Below, piece after piece: positions 26,474-35,189 of a stretch of 64,000 bases of DNA. The position numbers and the translations under genes were made by a program. Source of the stretch: JAQUBU01 sp036677685 (GTDB taxonomy: Bacteria > Bacillota > Syntrophomonadia > Syntrophomonadales > Syntrophomonadaceae); NCBI GenBank assembly GCA_036677685.1, contig JAVBWA010000012.1, positions 184,005-248,004 on the forward strand, written 5' to 3'. The notes under the pieces are model-generated. The model made no database searches, had not been told where the DNA came from, and was given only the letters and a program-made list of their open reading frames with translations. The first letter of the stretch is position 1; each line of letters opens with the position of its first letter.

Positions 26474-27691
26474 TTATTGCATCGGCTCCACCAAAACGGC
26501 GACGCTTACTTTAAAAACATCTATGCCCGGCTCAATTTTAACGAAGCCGTCGTGCTTTTCCGCCAGGTATTCAACGGTTCTGAGTCCAAAGCCATGACTG
26601 GCTGGATCGGATTTGCTGCTGCGCACCTTGCCTTCCTGAATCAATGCTTCCCCAGTGCTGGGATTCTCTACTTGAATTACAAGATAATCCGGTTTATAAA
26701 GCAGGCTCAAACCAATATACCGGCTGTTTTCCCCCAATGCGGCACAGGCCTCAATCGCATTGTCCAGCAGGTTCCCCAGAATCACGGTAAGGTCGAATTC
26801 ATTGAGCTCCAACGCTTCCGGAACGCTGATGTCCAGCCTGAGCTCGATCTTGCTGTCCCGTGCGGCGGACAATTTGTAGTTCAGCATCGCCCGCACCATG
26901 GAATACGGAATATTCACAAGGTTCCGGTACTCCTCGGCGGTTTTTACCTGTTGTTTCACGTAGCCCCTGGCCTGCTTCGTTTCCCCGCCTTCCAAAAGGC
27001 CGTAGATGACCCCCAGATGATTGTTAAAATCGTGCCTCTCCGATTTCAATTTATAGATAAGCGACTCCAGGTTTTCCATATAATAAAGCTGCTGGCGATA
27101 ATATTCCTCGATGGTTCTGGCGTATGCCTCGCTGCGGGCTTTCTCCTTCATATATGTATTGGAATATACGATAATCAGAACCGCCATGGTAAGCATTATG
27201 ACCAACATGTGAATCGGCAGGTCAAGCAGGCTGACATATTTGTCATTACCTACTGCCAACGAGCCGCTATAATATGCATCCCGACAGATTAACAGCAATT
27301 CCACCGCCAACATCGACACAACCATTACAATCCTAAAGCGCCCCGATAGTACTATGCTGACAAAGGCAATGAATATAATGGCATAATATGGCATTGAACC
27401 GTTGCTTCCATTGCTGACTATCCAGTTGTAGGGAAAGAAAGCAAATACAAACACACCCATTGATACAACGGATACCACATTAAAATAGCCTCTCACCCTG
27501 GAGAGATAGTAGGTTAAAATCCAGCACCCGACAAAGGAAAGGTCAATCAATATGTCTGCCCTATAGTATAAGTCCATAATCGTACCGAAAGCAGTCATAC
27601 AAATCCCGAGCAGTATTACAAAATTGAATATTCGCTCCTCAAAGGTAAAATGCTCCGCGTCTCCGATAATCCTGCCGCTCATTCCCTTCAT
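26474..27691 (-). CDS. Membrane sensor histidine kinase, AgrC/GHKL type
   Basis: 405 residues. Roughly the first 190 contain about six hydrophobic membrane segments. The dimerisation/phosphorylation helix carries LKSERHDFNNHLGVIYGLLE, where the His before DFNNH is the phosphoacceptor as in AgrC/CitA-like kinases. The GHKL ATPase domain shows the N-box LGNLLDNAIEAC and G-box HGFGLRTVEYLAEKHDG. It overlaps the response-regulator stop by four bases (ATGA), so the pair is co-translated. No agrB/agrD-like gene is nearby, so the signal is unknown. Confidence 0.92.
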   Translation of the reverse strand: MKGMSGRIIGDAEHFTFEERIFNFVILLGICMTAFGTIMDLYYRADILIDLSFVGCWILTYYLSRVRGYFNVVSVVSMGVFVFAFFPYNWIVSNGSNGSMPYYAIIFIAFVSIVLSGRFRIVMVVSMLAVELLLICRDAYYSGSLAVGNDKYVSLLDLPIHMLVIMLTMAVLIIVYSNTYMKEKARSEAYARTIEEYYRQQLYYMENLESLIYKLKSERHDFNNHLGVIYGLLEGGETKQARGYVKQQVKTAEEYRNLVNIPYSMVRAMLNYKLSAARDSKIELRLDISVPEALELNEFDLTVILGNLLDNAIEACAALGENSRYIGLSLLYKPDYLVIQVENPSTGEALIQEGKVRSSKSDPASHGFGLRTVEYLAEKHDGFVKIEPGIDVFKVSVAVLVEPMQ

Positions 27692-28419
27692 TGTTCTTCC
27701 TTTCCAGCGAACAGTCTTCGGGCCAGCATTTCCTTAATATTTTCAACGTAAGACCGGCTCACCGGCAGCTGCAGATTTCCGTTCAGAAATAAGGTCTTAT
27801 CGCGAAAGCCCCTGATTTTGTCCACATTAGCAATGTACCCCTGGTGGCATTGAATAAATGAATTTGCATCAATTTGTTCAATAAGCCTGGCTAGATTCCC
27901 GTAGTAGTAAATGTCGCGGTTGACGGTATGGACTTTTATTCTATGGCCAATTTTTTCGAAATAACAAATATCGCTGTAGTTTAGACAAATAATTTCGCCT
28001 TTGGTCTGAACGGTAAAGGTTTTGGCCGGTTCGTTCGCACTCTCCTTCTTGATAAAGCTCAACGCTTCTTCCAGCACATAATGAAATTTTTCTTCGGTCA
28101 ATGGCTTTAGCAAATAATGAAAGGCTCTTATCCGGAAGGCTTCCATGGCATATTTTTCATAAGCGGTAATGTAGACGATAATGGTATCTTTATATAATGC
28201 CTTGATTTTCTCCCCTAATTGGATGCCGTTCGTTTTACCCATGTCGATATCCAGGAATACCAACTGCGGCTTGTTCACTTTCAGCTTCATCAAAAAGTCT
28301 TCCGAATCTGTTGATTTGACAATCGCAAATTCGTCGCCGCCTTGATAATTATTCAGATATTGTATGAACAATTCAATTTGTTCAGGGCAATCATCACAGA
28401 TACCAATTGTGAATGCCAT
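27688..28419 (-). CDS. LytTR-family response regulator (AgrA/LytR type)
   Basis: 243 residues. The receiver domain (1-125) has IGICDDCPEQ, acceptor Asp in PQLVFLDIDMG, the Thr in VYITAYEKYAM and the Lys in YLLKPLTEEKF. A LytTR DNA-binding domain follows (residues 140-238: GEIICLNYSDICYFEKIGH, SFIQCHQGYIANVDKIRGF). LytTR proteins bind paired 9-bp direct repeats and regulate surface or bacteriocin genes. Partner: the adjacent kinase. The adjacent surface-protein block makes an envelope role plausible, but this is inference. Confidence 0.92.
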   Translation of the reverse strand: MAFTIGICDDCPEQIELFIQYLNNYQGGDEFAIVKSTDSEDFLMKLKVNKPQLVFLDIDMGKTNGIQLGEKIKALYKDTIIVYITAYEKYAMEAFRIRAFHYLLKPLTEEKFHYVLEEALSFIKKESANEPAKTFTVQTKGEIICLNYSDICYFEKIGHRIKVHTVNRDIYYYGNLARLIEQIDANSFIQCHQGYIANVDKIRGFRDKTLFLNGNLQLPVSRSYVENIKEMLARRLFAGKEEQ

Positions 28420-28880
28420 TATCTCACTTCTTTCGCTTCAACGATAGTAAGCAGGTTTTTGCTAACTTCACTCCATTTTTCTATTATACCAATCCCTTAA
28501 AATCGCAAAAATAGAGAAAAGGTATTGGTGGGGCTTGATCTCCGACCAGTGGTTTAATTTGATCCTCTAAGCACATTGGATTAATAGACAAGTCTTTTAA
28601 TCCCAGTAGCACTTCTCTTAATAGGTTTTTTATGAACTTATAGTAATAGTTTCCTAAACACCATGATTTAGATTTCCTCTAATCTAACAAAATTTTTGGA
28701 TATATGCCATTATAAACCGGTTCCACATTACTAATATCGAAAACTTCAATATAGTACTTCCTCTATTCTGTCTGTTCCCCAATTTATGCAGACCCAAAAA
28801 ATACGCCTGCATAAAAGCAGACGTATTCTTGAAACTCCATCAAACAAGGCAACTATTTTGTTTATCCATTCTTGGCAGTC
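28420..28880. other. Intergenic region between the LytTR operon and the amt fossil
   Basis: The AT-rich sequence contains the upstream region of the response regulator and the fossil's terminator. I see no other gene. Confidence 0.4.
28800..28827 (-). terminator. Terminator downstream of the amt fossil
   Basis: Stem AATACGCCTGC / GCAGACGTATT (one G-T type mismatch) with a 6-base loop. On the minus strand it is followed by TTTTTTGGG, about 55 bases after the amt fossil stop. Confidence 0.65.
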
Positions 28881-29245
28881 TTATTCAGATAATAAAAACT
28901 CCTCTTCATCACTATATGGAACTTCCTTGGTACCAAGAAGCCCGATAATAAATCCGGTCAGTTTGCCGCATACAAAAGCAATTAATACTGTAGCAATAAT
29001 GCCCAGTATTTGAGTTTGGGCAGCACAAGTATTATTCCGGTTATACCTCCGAAAACCCCGGGCAAGCCATGCAGACTGTGAACTCCGCAGGTATCGGTTC
29101 CCTTGATAGGATTTTCTATCTTGGGAGCAATAATCGTATAGCCTATGGTACTTAAAGCGCCGGCTGCGATACAAATCAACATTACATAACCAGGGTTGGT
29201 CAAACTTATAAAATCGAACCCCCTGAGCTGAACAAATAATTCCAT
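28881..29245 (-). pseudogene. amt: Ammonium transporter (amt) C-terminal fragment with frameshift
   Basis: One minus frame begins near 29245 and gives FDFISLTNPGYVMLICIAAG and GTDTCGVHSLHGLPGVFGGI, the conserved Amt pore and C-terminal motifs with the GVH...HGLPG signature. It is open until LPKLKYW. The sequence then continues in a second frame with QILGIIATVLIAFVCGKLTG and the acidic tail YSDEEEFLLSE. The N-terminal two-thirds of the ~400-residue transporter are missing. Truncation plus frameshift mean no functional channel. Confidence 0.85.
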
Positions 29246-29358
29246 ACCTTATTGCTATTGTCATTTTGATATTTTAAAGAATATTGTATATTTGCTGGTA
29301 TACAAAGCCCTGTATTCCTTAGTTAATTTAAACCTTTTGAATCCAAGCTTTAAGTTGA

Positions 29359-29394
29359 AAGCCGGCACTCCCCAAATTTCGAAAGTGCCGGCTT
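29359..29394 (-). terminator. Terminator of metY
   Basis: Perfect arms AAGCCGGCACT / AGTGCCGGCTT with a 14-base loop, nine bases after the metY stop. The following T-tract is short. Confidence 0.6.
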
Positions 29395-29402
29395 GTTTAT
29401 GA

Positions 29403-30695
29403 TTATTGGTTTACTGCTATTTTAAGCGCGTTATCCAAATCGAAAATAAGATCTTCCACATCCTCGACCCCAATCGACAAGCGTATCTGGTCCGGGGTAA
29501 CGCCGGCCAGTTTTTGATCCTCTTCGCTTAACTGCGAATGAGTGGTAGTCGCCGGATGAATCACCAGCGACTTGGCATCAGCCACATTGGCCAGGTTGGA
29601 GAAAAGCTCCAGGCTGTTTATGAAACGTTTGGCAGTATCTATGCCGCCTTTTATGCCGAAAGTGAATATGGCGCCCGCACCCCGTGGCAGGTATTTTTGA
29701 GCCAAATCATAATACTTGTTGCCGGGCAGGCTGGGGTAATTCACCCAAGCCACCAGAGGATGACTGCTCAGCCATTCCGCTATTTTACGGGCATTGCCAA
29801 CATGCCTCTCCACCCTTAAAGAAAGGCTCTCCAGGCCCTGCAGGAAAAGAAATGAATTAAACGGGCTCAAGGCCGCTCCCGTATCCCTCAGCAATTGTAC
29901 CCTGCTTTTGGCTACATAAGCGGCAGCGCCGACATCAATCGCAAATCTTACCCCGTGGTAACTGGGGTCCGGTTCAGTCAGTCCGGGAAAACGCCCGCTG
30001 GTGATCCAGTCAAATTTGCCGCTGTCCACAATGACTCCGCCTATCGAAGTGCCATGGCCGCCAATGAACTTGGTGGCCGAGTGTACGATTATATCGGCCC
30101 CGAATTCAATAGGACGCAGCAGATAAGGTGTGGCAAAAGTATTATCTACGATTAGCGGCAGCCCGTTTTCATGGGCGATTTTCGCTACTGCTTCCATATC
30201 GATAATATTAATGCCGGGATTCCCGATGCTTTCGATATATATAGCTTTGCTCTTTTCATTAATGCCTTTTCTGAAGTTCTCCGGGTCGTCCGGATCGACA
30301 AAAACCGTATTAATTCCATATCGGGGCAGGGTATAAAGGAGCAGGTTGTAGGTCCCTCCGTACAGGGTGCTCGCGGCCAGTATTTCATCGCCGGTGCCGG
30401 CAATATTCATTATCGAATATGTAACCGCCGCCGAACCGGACGCCAGCCCCAGTGCCGCCACACCGCCTTCCAAGGCGGCCAATCGCTGTTCAAAAACATC
30501 AGTGGTTGGATTCATGATCCGGGTGTAAATATTTCCCGCTTCCTCCAAGGCAAAAAGCCGGGCTGCATGGTCCGCATCGTTGAAAACATATGATGTTGTC
30601 TGATAGATTGGTACTGCTCGCGCTCCGGTCGTCGGATCGGGTTTTTGGCCGGCATGAACCTGCAAGGTGTCAAATTTGTAGTTTCTTTCGCTCAC
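29403..30695 (-). CDS. metY: O-acetylhomoserine sulfhydrylase (aminocarboxypropyltransferase)
   Basis: 430 residues from GTG 30695, chosen because GGGAGGAATAAAA precedes it. This is a PLP enzyme of the Cys/Met metabolism family. YQTTSYVF and GNIYTRIMNPTTDVFE are substrate/PLP loops; IVHSATKFIGGHGTSIGG holds the PLP-binding Lys. It makes homocysteine from O-acetylhomoserine and sulfide. MetA in this window carries the acetyl-CoA marker, so the two form a consistent pathway. The full family length is present. An operator-like motif overlaps its promoter. A 3' fossil of a second copy lies at 14.3 kb. Confidence 0.93.
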   Translation of the reverse strand: MSERNYKFDTLQVHAGQKPDPTTGARAVPIYQTTSYVFNDADHAARLFALEEAGNIYTRIMNPTTDVFEQRLAALEGGVAALGLASGSAAVTYSIMNIAGTGDEILAASTLYGGTYNLLLYTLPRYGINTVFVDPDDPENFRKGINEKSKAIYIESIGNPGINIIDMEAVAKIAHENGLPLIVDNTFATPYLLRPIEFGADIIVHSATKFIGGHGTSIGGVIVDSGKFDWITSGRFPGLTEPDPSYHGVRFAIDVGAAAYVAKSRVQLLRDTGAALSPFNSFLFLQGLESLSLRVERHVGNARKIAEWLSSHPLVAWVNYPSLPGNKYYDLAQKYLPRGAGAIFTFGIKGGIDTAKRFINSLELFSNLANVADAKSLVIHPATTTHSQLSEEDQKLAGVTPDQIRLSIGVEDVEDLIFDLDNALKIAVNQ

Positions 30696-30733
30696 TTTTA
30701 TTCCTCCCTTTATAAAAACAAACATGCAATTCG

Positions 30734-30786
30734 TATAATTCCTATTGTATTACTAATTTTATATTGGCGTTTTACTAGGGTATCAA
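30734..30786 (-). promoter_or_regulatory. metY promoter with putative Rrf2/CymR-type operator
   Basis: Minus strand: -35 TTGATA (30781-30786), 17 bp, -10 TATAAA (30758-30763). Just downstream of the -10, plus-strand 30734-30755 reads ATTCCTATTGTATTACTA in its core. It matches similar sites before the MOSC gene, the Rrf2 fossil/cysK and nadA. The position over the transcription start suits a repressor. Confidence 0.6.
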
Positions 30787-30868
30787 GAAACAATTATAAA
30801 AATTCTAATAGGGTCATGATTTGAATTTTTGTTTGCTTACTTCGAATGAAAAATCGATAAGAATAGAG

Positions 30869-32029
30869 TCAGTTTTGCGATAAGGACCAAATAAGCCTGG
30901 AGCGCTCAACCAGTCCGGGCAGGATATCCATCAATCTGTCAATATCCTCTTCGCTGTTGTCTTGGCCCAGGCTCAAGCGTAAAGCGCCAAGCGCGACTTC
31001 GTTTTTCAGCCCCAGAGCTCTTAAAACATGGGAAGCTTGAAATGAATTGGTGCTGCAGGCGGCGGCGCTGGAAGCAGATATGCCTTCAGCATCAAGAAAA
31101 TTGACTACCGCATCACCTTCCACTCCCGGGAACACGAAACTGGCGTGCCCGGGAAGGCGGTAGCCAGGTTGCCCGGTAAGATAGCTCTCGGGAATCTCGG
31201 CGAGCACTCGATTTACCAGTACTTTGCCGAGTTGTTCGAGATGTGCCGTTCGCTGCTGCATATTATGAGCAGCCATTTCAGCGGCTTTTCCCAAACCAAT
31301 AATACCCGGAAGATTTTCGGTTCCCGATCTTATTTTGCGTTCCTGCCCCCCGCCATAGGTTTGCGCCTCAAGCTTGATTCCCGACCGTACATACAGAACC
31401 CCGACCCCTTTGGGCCCATAGAATTTGTGAGCCGATAAGGACAATAAATCAACCTTTAGGGCCTTTACATCGATGGGGATACGACCCGCAGATTGAACCG
31501 CATCAGTATGAAAAAGTATTTTATGCTCCCTGGCTATTTCGCCAATATCCGCCAAAGGCTGCAGCGTGCCTATTTCATTATTAGCGTGCATAATACTGAT
31601 CAGGGCAGTATCCTCGCGAATAACCTTTTTCAAGGTGTCCAGGTTTATGCTGCCATAAAAATCTACCGGCAGAACCGATACTTCAAAACCCATCCGGGCC
31701 AGCTGCTGAAATGAATTCAACACCGCATGATGTTCTATCGCAGAAGTAATAAGGTGTCGGCCCTGGTTTTGCCGGGCCAGGGCGGAGCCGATAATAGCCA
31801 GATTGTCCGCTTCAGTACCCCCGCTGGTAAACACAATTTCTTGCGGCTCGGCCCCGATGAGCGAAGCCACCTGTTTGCGGGCGGTTTCTAAAAGCAATTT
31901 GGCTTCGCGTCCCTGACTGTGCAAACTGGATGGATTCCCCCACCCTTTAGTCATGGCTTCCATCATGGCTTCCGCGACCTCGGGGTCTACCGGGGTGGTC
32001 GCACTGTGATCCATATATATTCTTTTCAA
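30869..32029 (-). CDS. Cysteine desulfurase (second NifS/IscS paralogue)
   Basis: 386 residues. Class-V PLP aminotransferase: YMDHSATTPVDPEVAEAM start, ITSAIEHHAVLNS, DAVQSAGRIPIDV, and LSLSAHKFYGPKGVGVLYVR with the PLP Lys. The active-site loop SSAAACSTNSFQASHVL carries the sulfur-accepting Cys. It converts cysteine to alanine and enzyme persulfide. It follows iscU by about 70 bases, so the operon holds two desulfurases around one scaffold. A specialised acceptor (NadA repair, selenium or tRNA thiolation) is possible but unproven. Confidence 0.92.
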   Translation of the reverse strand: MKRIYMDHSATTPVDPEVAEAMMEAMTKGWGNPSSLHSQGREAKLLLETARKQVASLIGAEPQEIVFTSGGTEADNLAIIGSALARQNQGRHLITSAIEHHAVLNSFQQLARMGFEVSVLPVDFYGSINLDTLKKVIREDTALISIMHANNEIGTLQPLADIGEIAREHKILFHTDAVQSAGRIPIDVKALKVDLLSLSAHKFYGPKGVGVLYVRSGIKLEAQTYGGGQERKIRSGTENLPGIIGLGKAAEMAAHNMQQRTAHLEQLGKVLVNRVLAEIPESYLTGQPGYRLPGHASFVFPGVEGDAVVNFLDAEGISASSAAACSTNSFQASHVLRALGLKNEVALGALRLSLGQDNSEEDIDRLMDILPGLVERSRLIWSLSQN

Positions 32030-32098
32030 CTCTACCGCCCCTTGTATTTGATTCTAACAACTTGATAAAAATTCATAGCTTTATCACACTTTATCAAA

Positions 32099-32476
32099 TC
32101 AGGATTTTTCCCGGCGCGCAATACTGTCCTTAATAGCCTGGTGCATGGCATCAGCCGCCAGGTTGGAACAATGCATTTTCACCGGGGGTAGTCCGTCCAA
32201 CGCTTCGGCAACGGCTCGGTTGGTGATGCGTTCGGCTTCTTCCAGGGTTTTGCCCTTCACCATTTCGGTAACCATGCTGCTGGTGGCAATGGCTGCGACA
32301 CAGCCGAAAGTCTTGAATTTTATATCTTCAATGATATCATCCTTGACCTGAATCTCGATATGCATAATATCACCGCAGACCGGATTGCCTACTTCACCTA
32401 CTCCGTCCGCTCTATCCAGGGCTCCAACATTGCGAGGATTCATAAAATGATCCATAACTTTTTGTGAATACATCAC
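32099..32476 (-). CDS. iscU: Fe-S cluster assembly scaffold IscU/NifU-N type
   Basis: 125 residues. MMYSQKVMDHFMNPRNVGAL is the family N-terminus. The three ligand cysteines are visible in VGNPVCGDIMHIEI, TFGCVAAIATSSM and VKMHCSNLAADAMHQAI. It builds [2Fe-2S]/[4Fe-4S] clusters from iron and persulfide sulfur. The start overlaps the iscS stop by four bases. It lies between two desulfurases. Confidence 0.94.
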   Translation of the reverse strand: MMYSQKVMDHFMNPRNVGALDRADGVGEVGNPVCGDIMHIEIQVKDDIIEDIKFKTFGCVAAIATSSMVTEMVKGKTLEEAERITNRAVAEALDGLPPVKMHCSNLAADAMHQAIKDSIARREKS

Positions 32477-33645
32477 TTGCTTCCCCCTTTGCTATACAAT
32501 GGCGACATTCTTCGCAGATTACCGATTATTTTGGGTAAAACCCCAAGTACAAAATCAACGTCCTCTTCGGTATTATCCTTTCCCAAAGTTAAGCGCAGCG
32601 ATCCATGCGCTATCTCATGGGGAAGCCCGATAGCCAGCAGCACATGGGAAGGTTCCAATGAACCCGAGGTGCAGGCTGAGCCGCTGGATGCCATCACCCC
32701 GTAACTATCCAGCATCAGCAGGATCGATTCCCCTTCCACGAATTCAAAGCATACGCTGACGCTTCCCGGGACCCGGTTTTGCAGATCGCCGGTGGTAATG
32801 GTATGCGGAATCTGCTCCAGGATTCCCTCGCGAAGTTTTCCGGCCAGTTTGTTTAAATGCCCGGCTATTTCGCTCATGCGGCTTTGGGCCAGTTCAGCGG
32901 CCTGTCCGAACCCTACAATACCGGGAATGTTTTCCGTACCGGCTCTCATTTTGTTCTCCTGGGAACCGCCGTGCAACAGGTTGCCAATTTTGGTGCCTTT
33001 TTTGATAAACAGACAGCCGACTCCTTTGGGACCGTACAGCTTATGGCTGGAGGCTGAAAGCATATCAATGCCCATGCTGTTAACATCGATGGCAATCTTA
33101 CCAGCCGTTTGCACCGCATCGGTATGAAAAGCCGCGCCAGCCTGGTGGGCTATGGCCGCCAATTCCGCAATGGGCTGAATGGTCCCTATTTCATTATTAG
33201 CATGCATAATGGTAACCAGGGTAGTGTCAGGCTGCATAGCCTGTTTGAGAACCTCCGGCTCCACTGATCCCAAAGAATTGACCGGCAAAACGGTAATATC
33301 AAAGCCATTTTTCCGGAGAAACTCACTGGTATCCAGTACGGCGTGATGTTCAACCGCCGATGTAATTAAATGCTTGCCTTTGTGGGTATTGCTGAGCATA
33401 TAGGAAACAATGGCTTGATTATCGGCCTCGGTGCCGCCGCTGGTAAAAAATATTTCTCCGGCTTTGGCATTGATCAAGTCTGCAACTTGATCCCGGGCTT
33501 TTTCCAAGGCCTTTCTGGCCTCCCGTCCCTTGGCGTGCACGCTGGAAGGATTACCAAATATATCGTTATAGTAGGGTATCATGGCGTCAAAAACCTTCGG
33601 GTCAACCGGAGTGGTTGCGCTGTGATCCAAATATATTTCCCGCAT
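32473..33645 (-). CDS. iscS: Cysteine desulfurase IscS/NifS
   Basis: 390 residues. YLDHSATTPVDPKVFDAM start, EIFFTSGGTEADNQAIVSYM, MHANNEIGTIQPIAEL, LSASSHKLYGPKGVGCLFIK with the PLP Lys, and the loop SSGSACTSGSLEPSHVL with catalytic Cys. It delivers sulfur to IscU, with which it is translationally coupled. It lies directly after the Rrf2 regulator, the usual iscR-iscS-iscU order of Firmicutes. Confidence 0.94.
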   Translation of the reverse strand: MREIYLDHSATTPVDPKVFDAMIPYYNDIFGNPSSVHAKGREARKALEKARDQVADLINAKAGEIFFTSGGTEADNQAIVSYMLSNTHKGKHLITSAVEHHAVLDTSEFLRKNGFDITVLPVNSLGSVEPEVLKQAMQPDTTLVTIMHANNEIGTIQPIAELAAIAHQAGAAFHTDAVQTAGKIAIDVNSMGIDMLSASSHKLYGPKGVGCLFIKKGTKIGNLLHGGSQENKMRAGTENIPGIVGFGQAAELAQSRMSEIAGHLNKLAGKLREGILEQIPHTITTGDLQNRVPGSVSVCFEFVEGESILLMLDSYGVMASSGSACTSGSLEPSHVLLAIGLPHEIAHGSLRLTLGKDNTEEDVDFVLGVLPKIIGNLRRMSPLYSKGGSK

Positions 33646-33651
33646 TGTTCT

Positions 33652-34119
33652 TCACCTCTTATCATTATTGTCTTGCTTAGATATCGTTACAGGGCTTTGC
33701 TCCCCTGCCGCAGATCCCTTTACTAAATCTTCCAGTGTATACGAATCCAAGACCTCGGAAATTGAGTCCCGCAAACGCGACCATACCTGCCGGGTCACAC
33801 AGTACTCGGCCCTGTTGCAGTCATCCGGGTTTAGCTCGCTCACGCATTCCACCGGGGCAATTGGCCCTTCAAGAGTGCGAACCACATCCCCAACCGTTAT
33901 TTTGGCGGCATTTCGGCCCAGAATATAACCTCCCTGAGATCCGCGCACACTCTTAACCAGCCCGGCTTGTTTTAAAGGAGTCAGCAATTGTTCTAGGTAC
34001 CTTCCAGATAAATTCTGACGGTCCGCAATAGTGTTAATTGCCACCGGCCCCATTTCCTGTTTTTGGGCAATATCAATCATAGCTCGCAGTCCATATCTGC
34101 CTTTAGTTGACAACCTCAT
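33652..34119 (-). CDS. iscR: Rrf2-family regulator, IscR/CymR type
   Basis: 155 residues. The winged helix MRLSTKGRYGLRAMIDIAQK and LSGRYLEQLLTPLKQAGLVK are typical. KSVRGSQGGYILGR is the wing. Three cysteines occur in ECVSELNPDDCNRAEYC, placed where IscR binds [2Fe-2S], although the C-X8-C-X5-C spacing differs from the E. coli form. CymR homologues lack these cysteines, so a cluster-sensing regulator is favoured. It lies between nadA and iscS. A motif shared by several sulfur genes here may be its operator, or that of a lost paralogue (see the Rrf2 fossil). Confidence 0.9.
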   Translation of the reverse strand: MRLSTKGRYGLRAMIDIAQKQEMGPVAINTIADRQNLSGRYLEQLLTPLKQAGLVKSVRGSQGGYILGRNAAKITVGDVVRTLEGPIAPVECVSELNPDDCNRAEYCVTRQVWSRLRDSISEVLDSYTLEDLVKGSAAGEQSPVTISKQDNNDKR

Positions 34120-34168
34120 TCAATCATCCCTTCTCCCTGCCAAACTCAATACTATAGAACCCCCGCAG

Positions 34169-35089
34169 CTATGAAGCCAGGTAAATCATAGCCTCCAGAG
34201 CTCTGGCCGCTTTTTGCCTGATCTCCTCGGGAACCGTAACTATTGTTTGCTTTTGCTCAATGGAATACAGTATTTTATCCAGGGTTATACTTTTCATATT
34301 GGGGCATATCAATTCTTCGGCAGCCAGGATCAGGTTGACTTCAGGACGTGCCTTAAGAATCGGATGGAAGATCCCCTTCTCAGTTCCTATTATAAATTGT
34401 TTGTCTTCGGATTTGGCAACATAGTCCAAAATCCCGGCAGTACTGCCGGCATAATGAGCTTCGGCCAGAATCTCAGGCTTGCATTCCGGATGAACCAGAA
34501 CTTGAGCCTTGGGAAATTGTTGCTTGAGATTTTTTATACTATCTAAAGCTACATGATCATGAATCGGGCAAAAGGAGGGGTAAGCTTCCAGGTTCCGGTC
34601 CAGTTTCTTGGCCACATTGGCGGCCAGGTTCTGATCAGGAACAAAGAACACTTCCCGGTCCGGCGGCAGTTTGCGTATTATTTTTTCCGCATTCGATGAT
34701 GTACAGCACACGTCACTTACCGCTTTAACCTCAGCGGGTGTATTCACATAGGTAACAACAATGCAATCGGGATGTGCTTCCCGGTACTTGACAACCTGTT
34801 CGGCAGTTATGCTGTTGGCCATGGGACAGGTAGCCGCCGGTTCCGGGGAAAGCACGGTGCGTCCCGGGCAAAGAATGGCGGCCGTTTCAGCCATAAAATC
34901 GACTCCCGCCACAAGAATTGTGGCGCTGCTCGAATTCCGGGCGGCCAAGGCCATCGCATAAGAGTCTCCTACAAAATCGGCAATATCCTGAATCTCATTC
35001 CGTTGGTAATAATGGGCGATAATGTATATATCATCCCGTTTTTTTCTATCCAATATATCCAGGCTGATGGAGCTTTCACGCTGGTTCAT
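34169..35089 (-). CDS. nadA: Quinolinate synthase A
   Basis: 306 residues. YIIAHYYQRNEIQDIADFVG, VDFMAETAAILCP, TYVNTPAEVKAVSDVCCTSS, VHPECKPEI and ELICPNMKSITLDKIL are the NadA motifs. The conserved Cys residues ligate one [4Fe-4S]. It condenses iminoaspartate with dihydroxyacetone phosphate to quinolinate in NAD synthesis. nadB and nadC are absent from this window. It is first in a minus-strand run with iscR-iscS-iscU-nifS, in line with NadA's need for cluster repair. Confidence 0.94.
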   Translation of the reverse strand: MNQRESSISLDILDRKKRDDIYIIAHYYQRNEIQDIADFVGDSYAMALAARNSSSATILVAGVDFMAETAAILCPGRTVLSPEPAATCPMANSITAEQVVKYREAHPDCIVVTYVNTPAEVKAVSDVCCTSSNAEKIIRKLPPDREVFFVPDQNLAANVAKKLDRNLEAYPSFCPIHDHVALDSIKNLKQQFPKAQVLVHPECKPEILAEAHYAGSTAGILDYVAKSEDKQFIIGTEKGIFHPILKARPEVNLILAAEELICPNMKSITLDKILYSIEQKQTIVTVPEEIRQKAARALEAMIYLAS

Positions 35090-35152
35090 TGGTTCACTTC
35101 CCTTGTTCGACTTTGACTAATTTAAAATAAATCTGGGATCAATATATCATAT

Positions 35153-35176
35153 ACCCTATAGTTTTACTAGTTGTAT
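35153..35176 (-). promoter_or_regulatory. Rrf2/CymR-type operator candidate before nadA
   Basis: The plus strand reads ACCCTATAGTTTTACTAG, then TTGTAT. It matches the CCTAT...TACTA pattern of the metY, MOSC and cysK-unit sites. It lies about 65 bases upstream of the nadA start. Confidence 0.45.
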
Positions 35177-35189
35177 CTTAAAACATTTT

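Noticed and set aside
26462..27292. 276-codon plus-strand frame over the histidine kinase
   Set aside because: The minus strand encodes an intact kinase with H, N and G boxes, so the long antisense frame is a codon-bias shadow.
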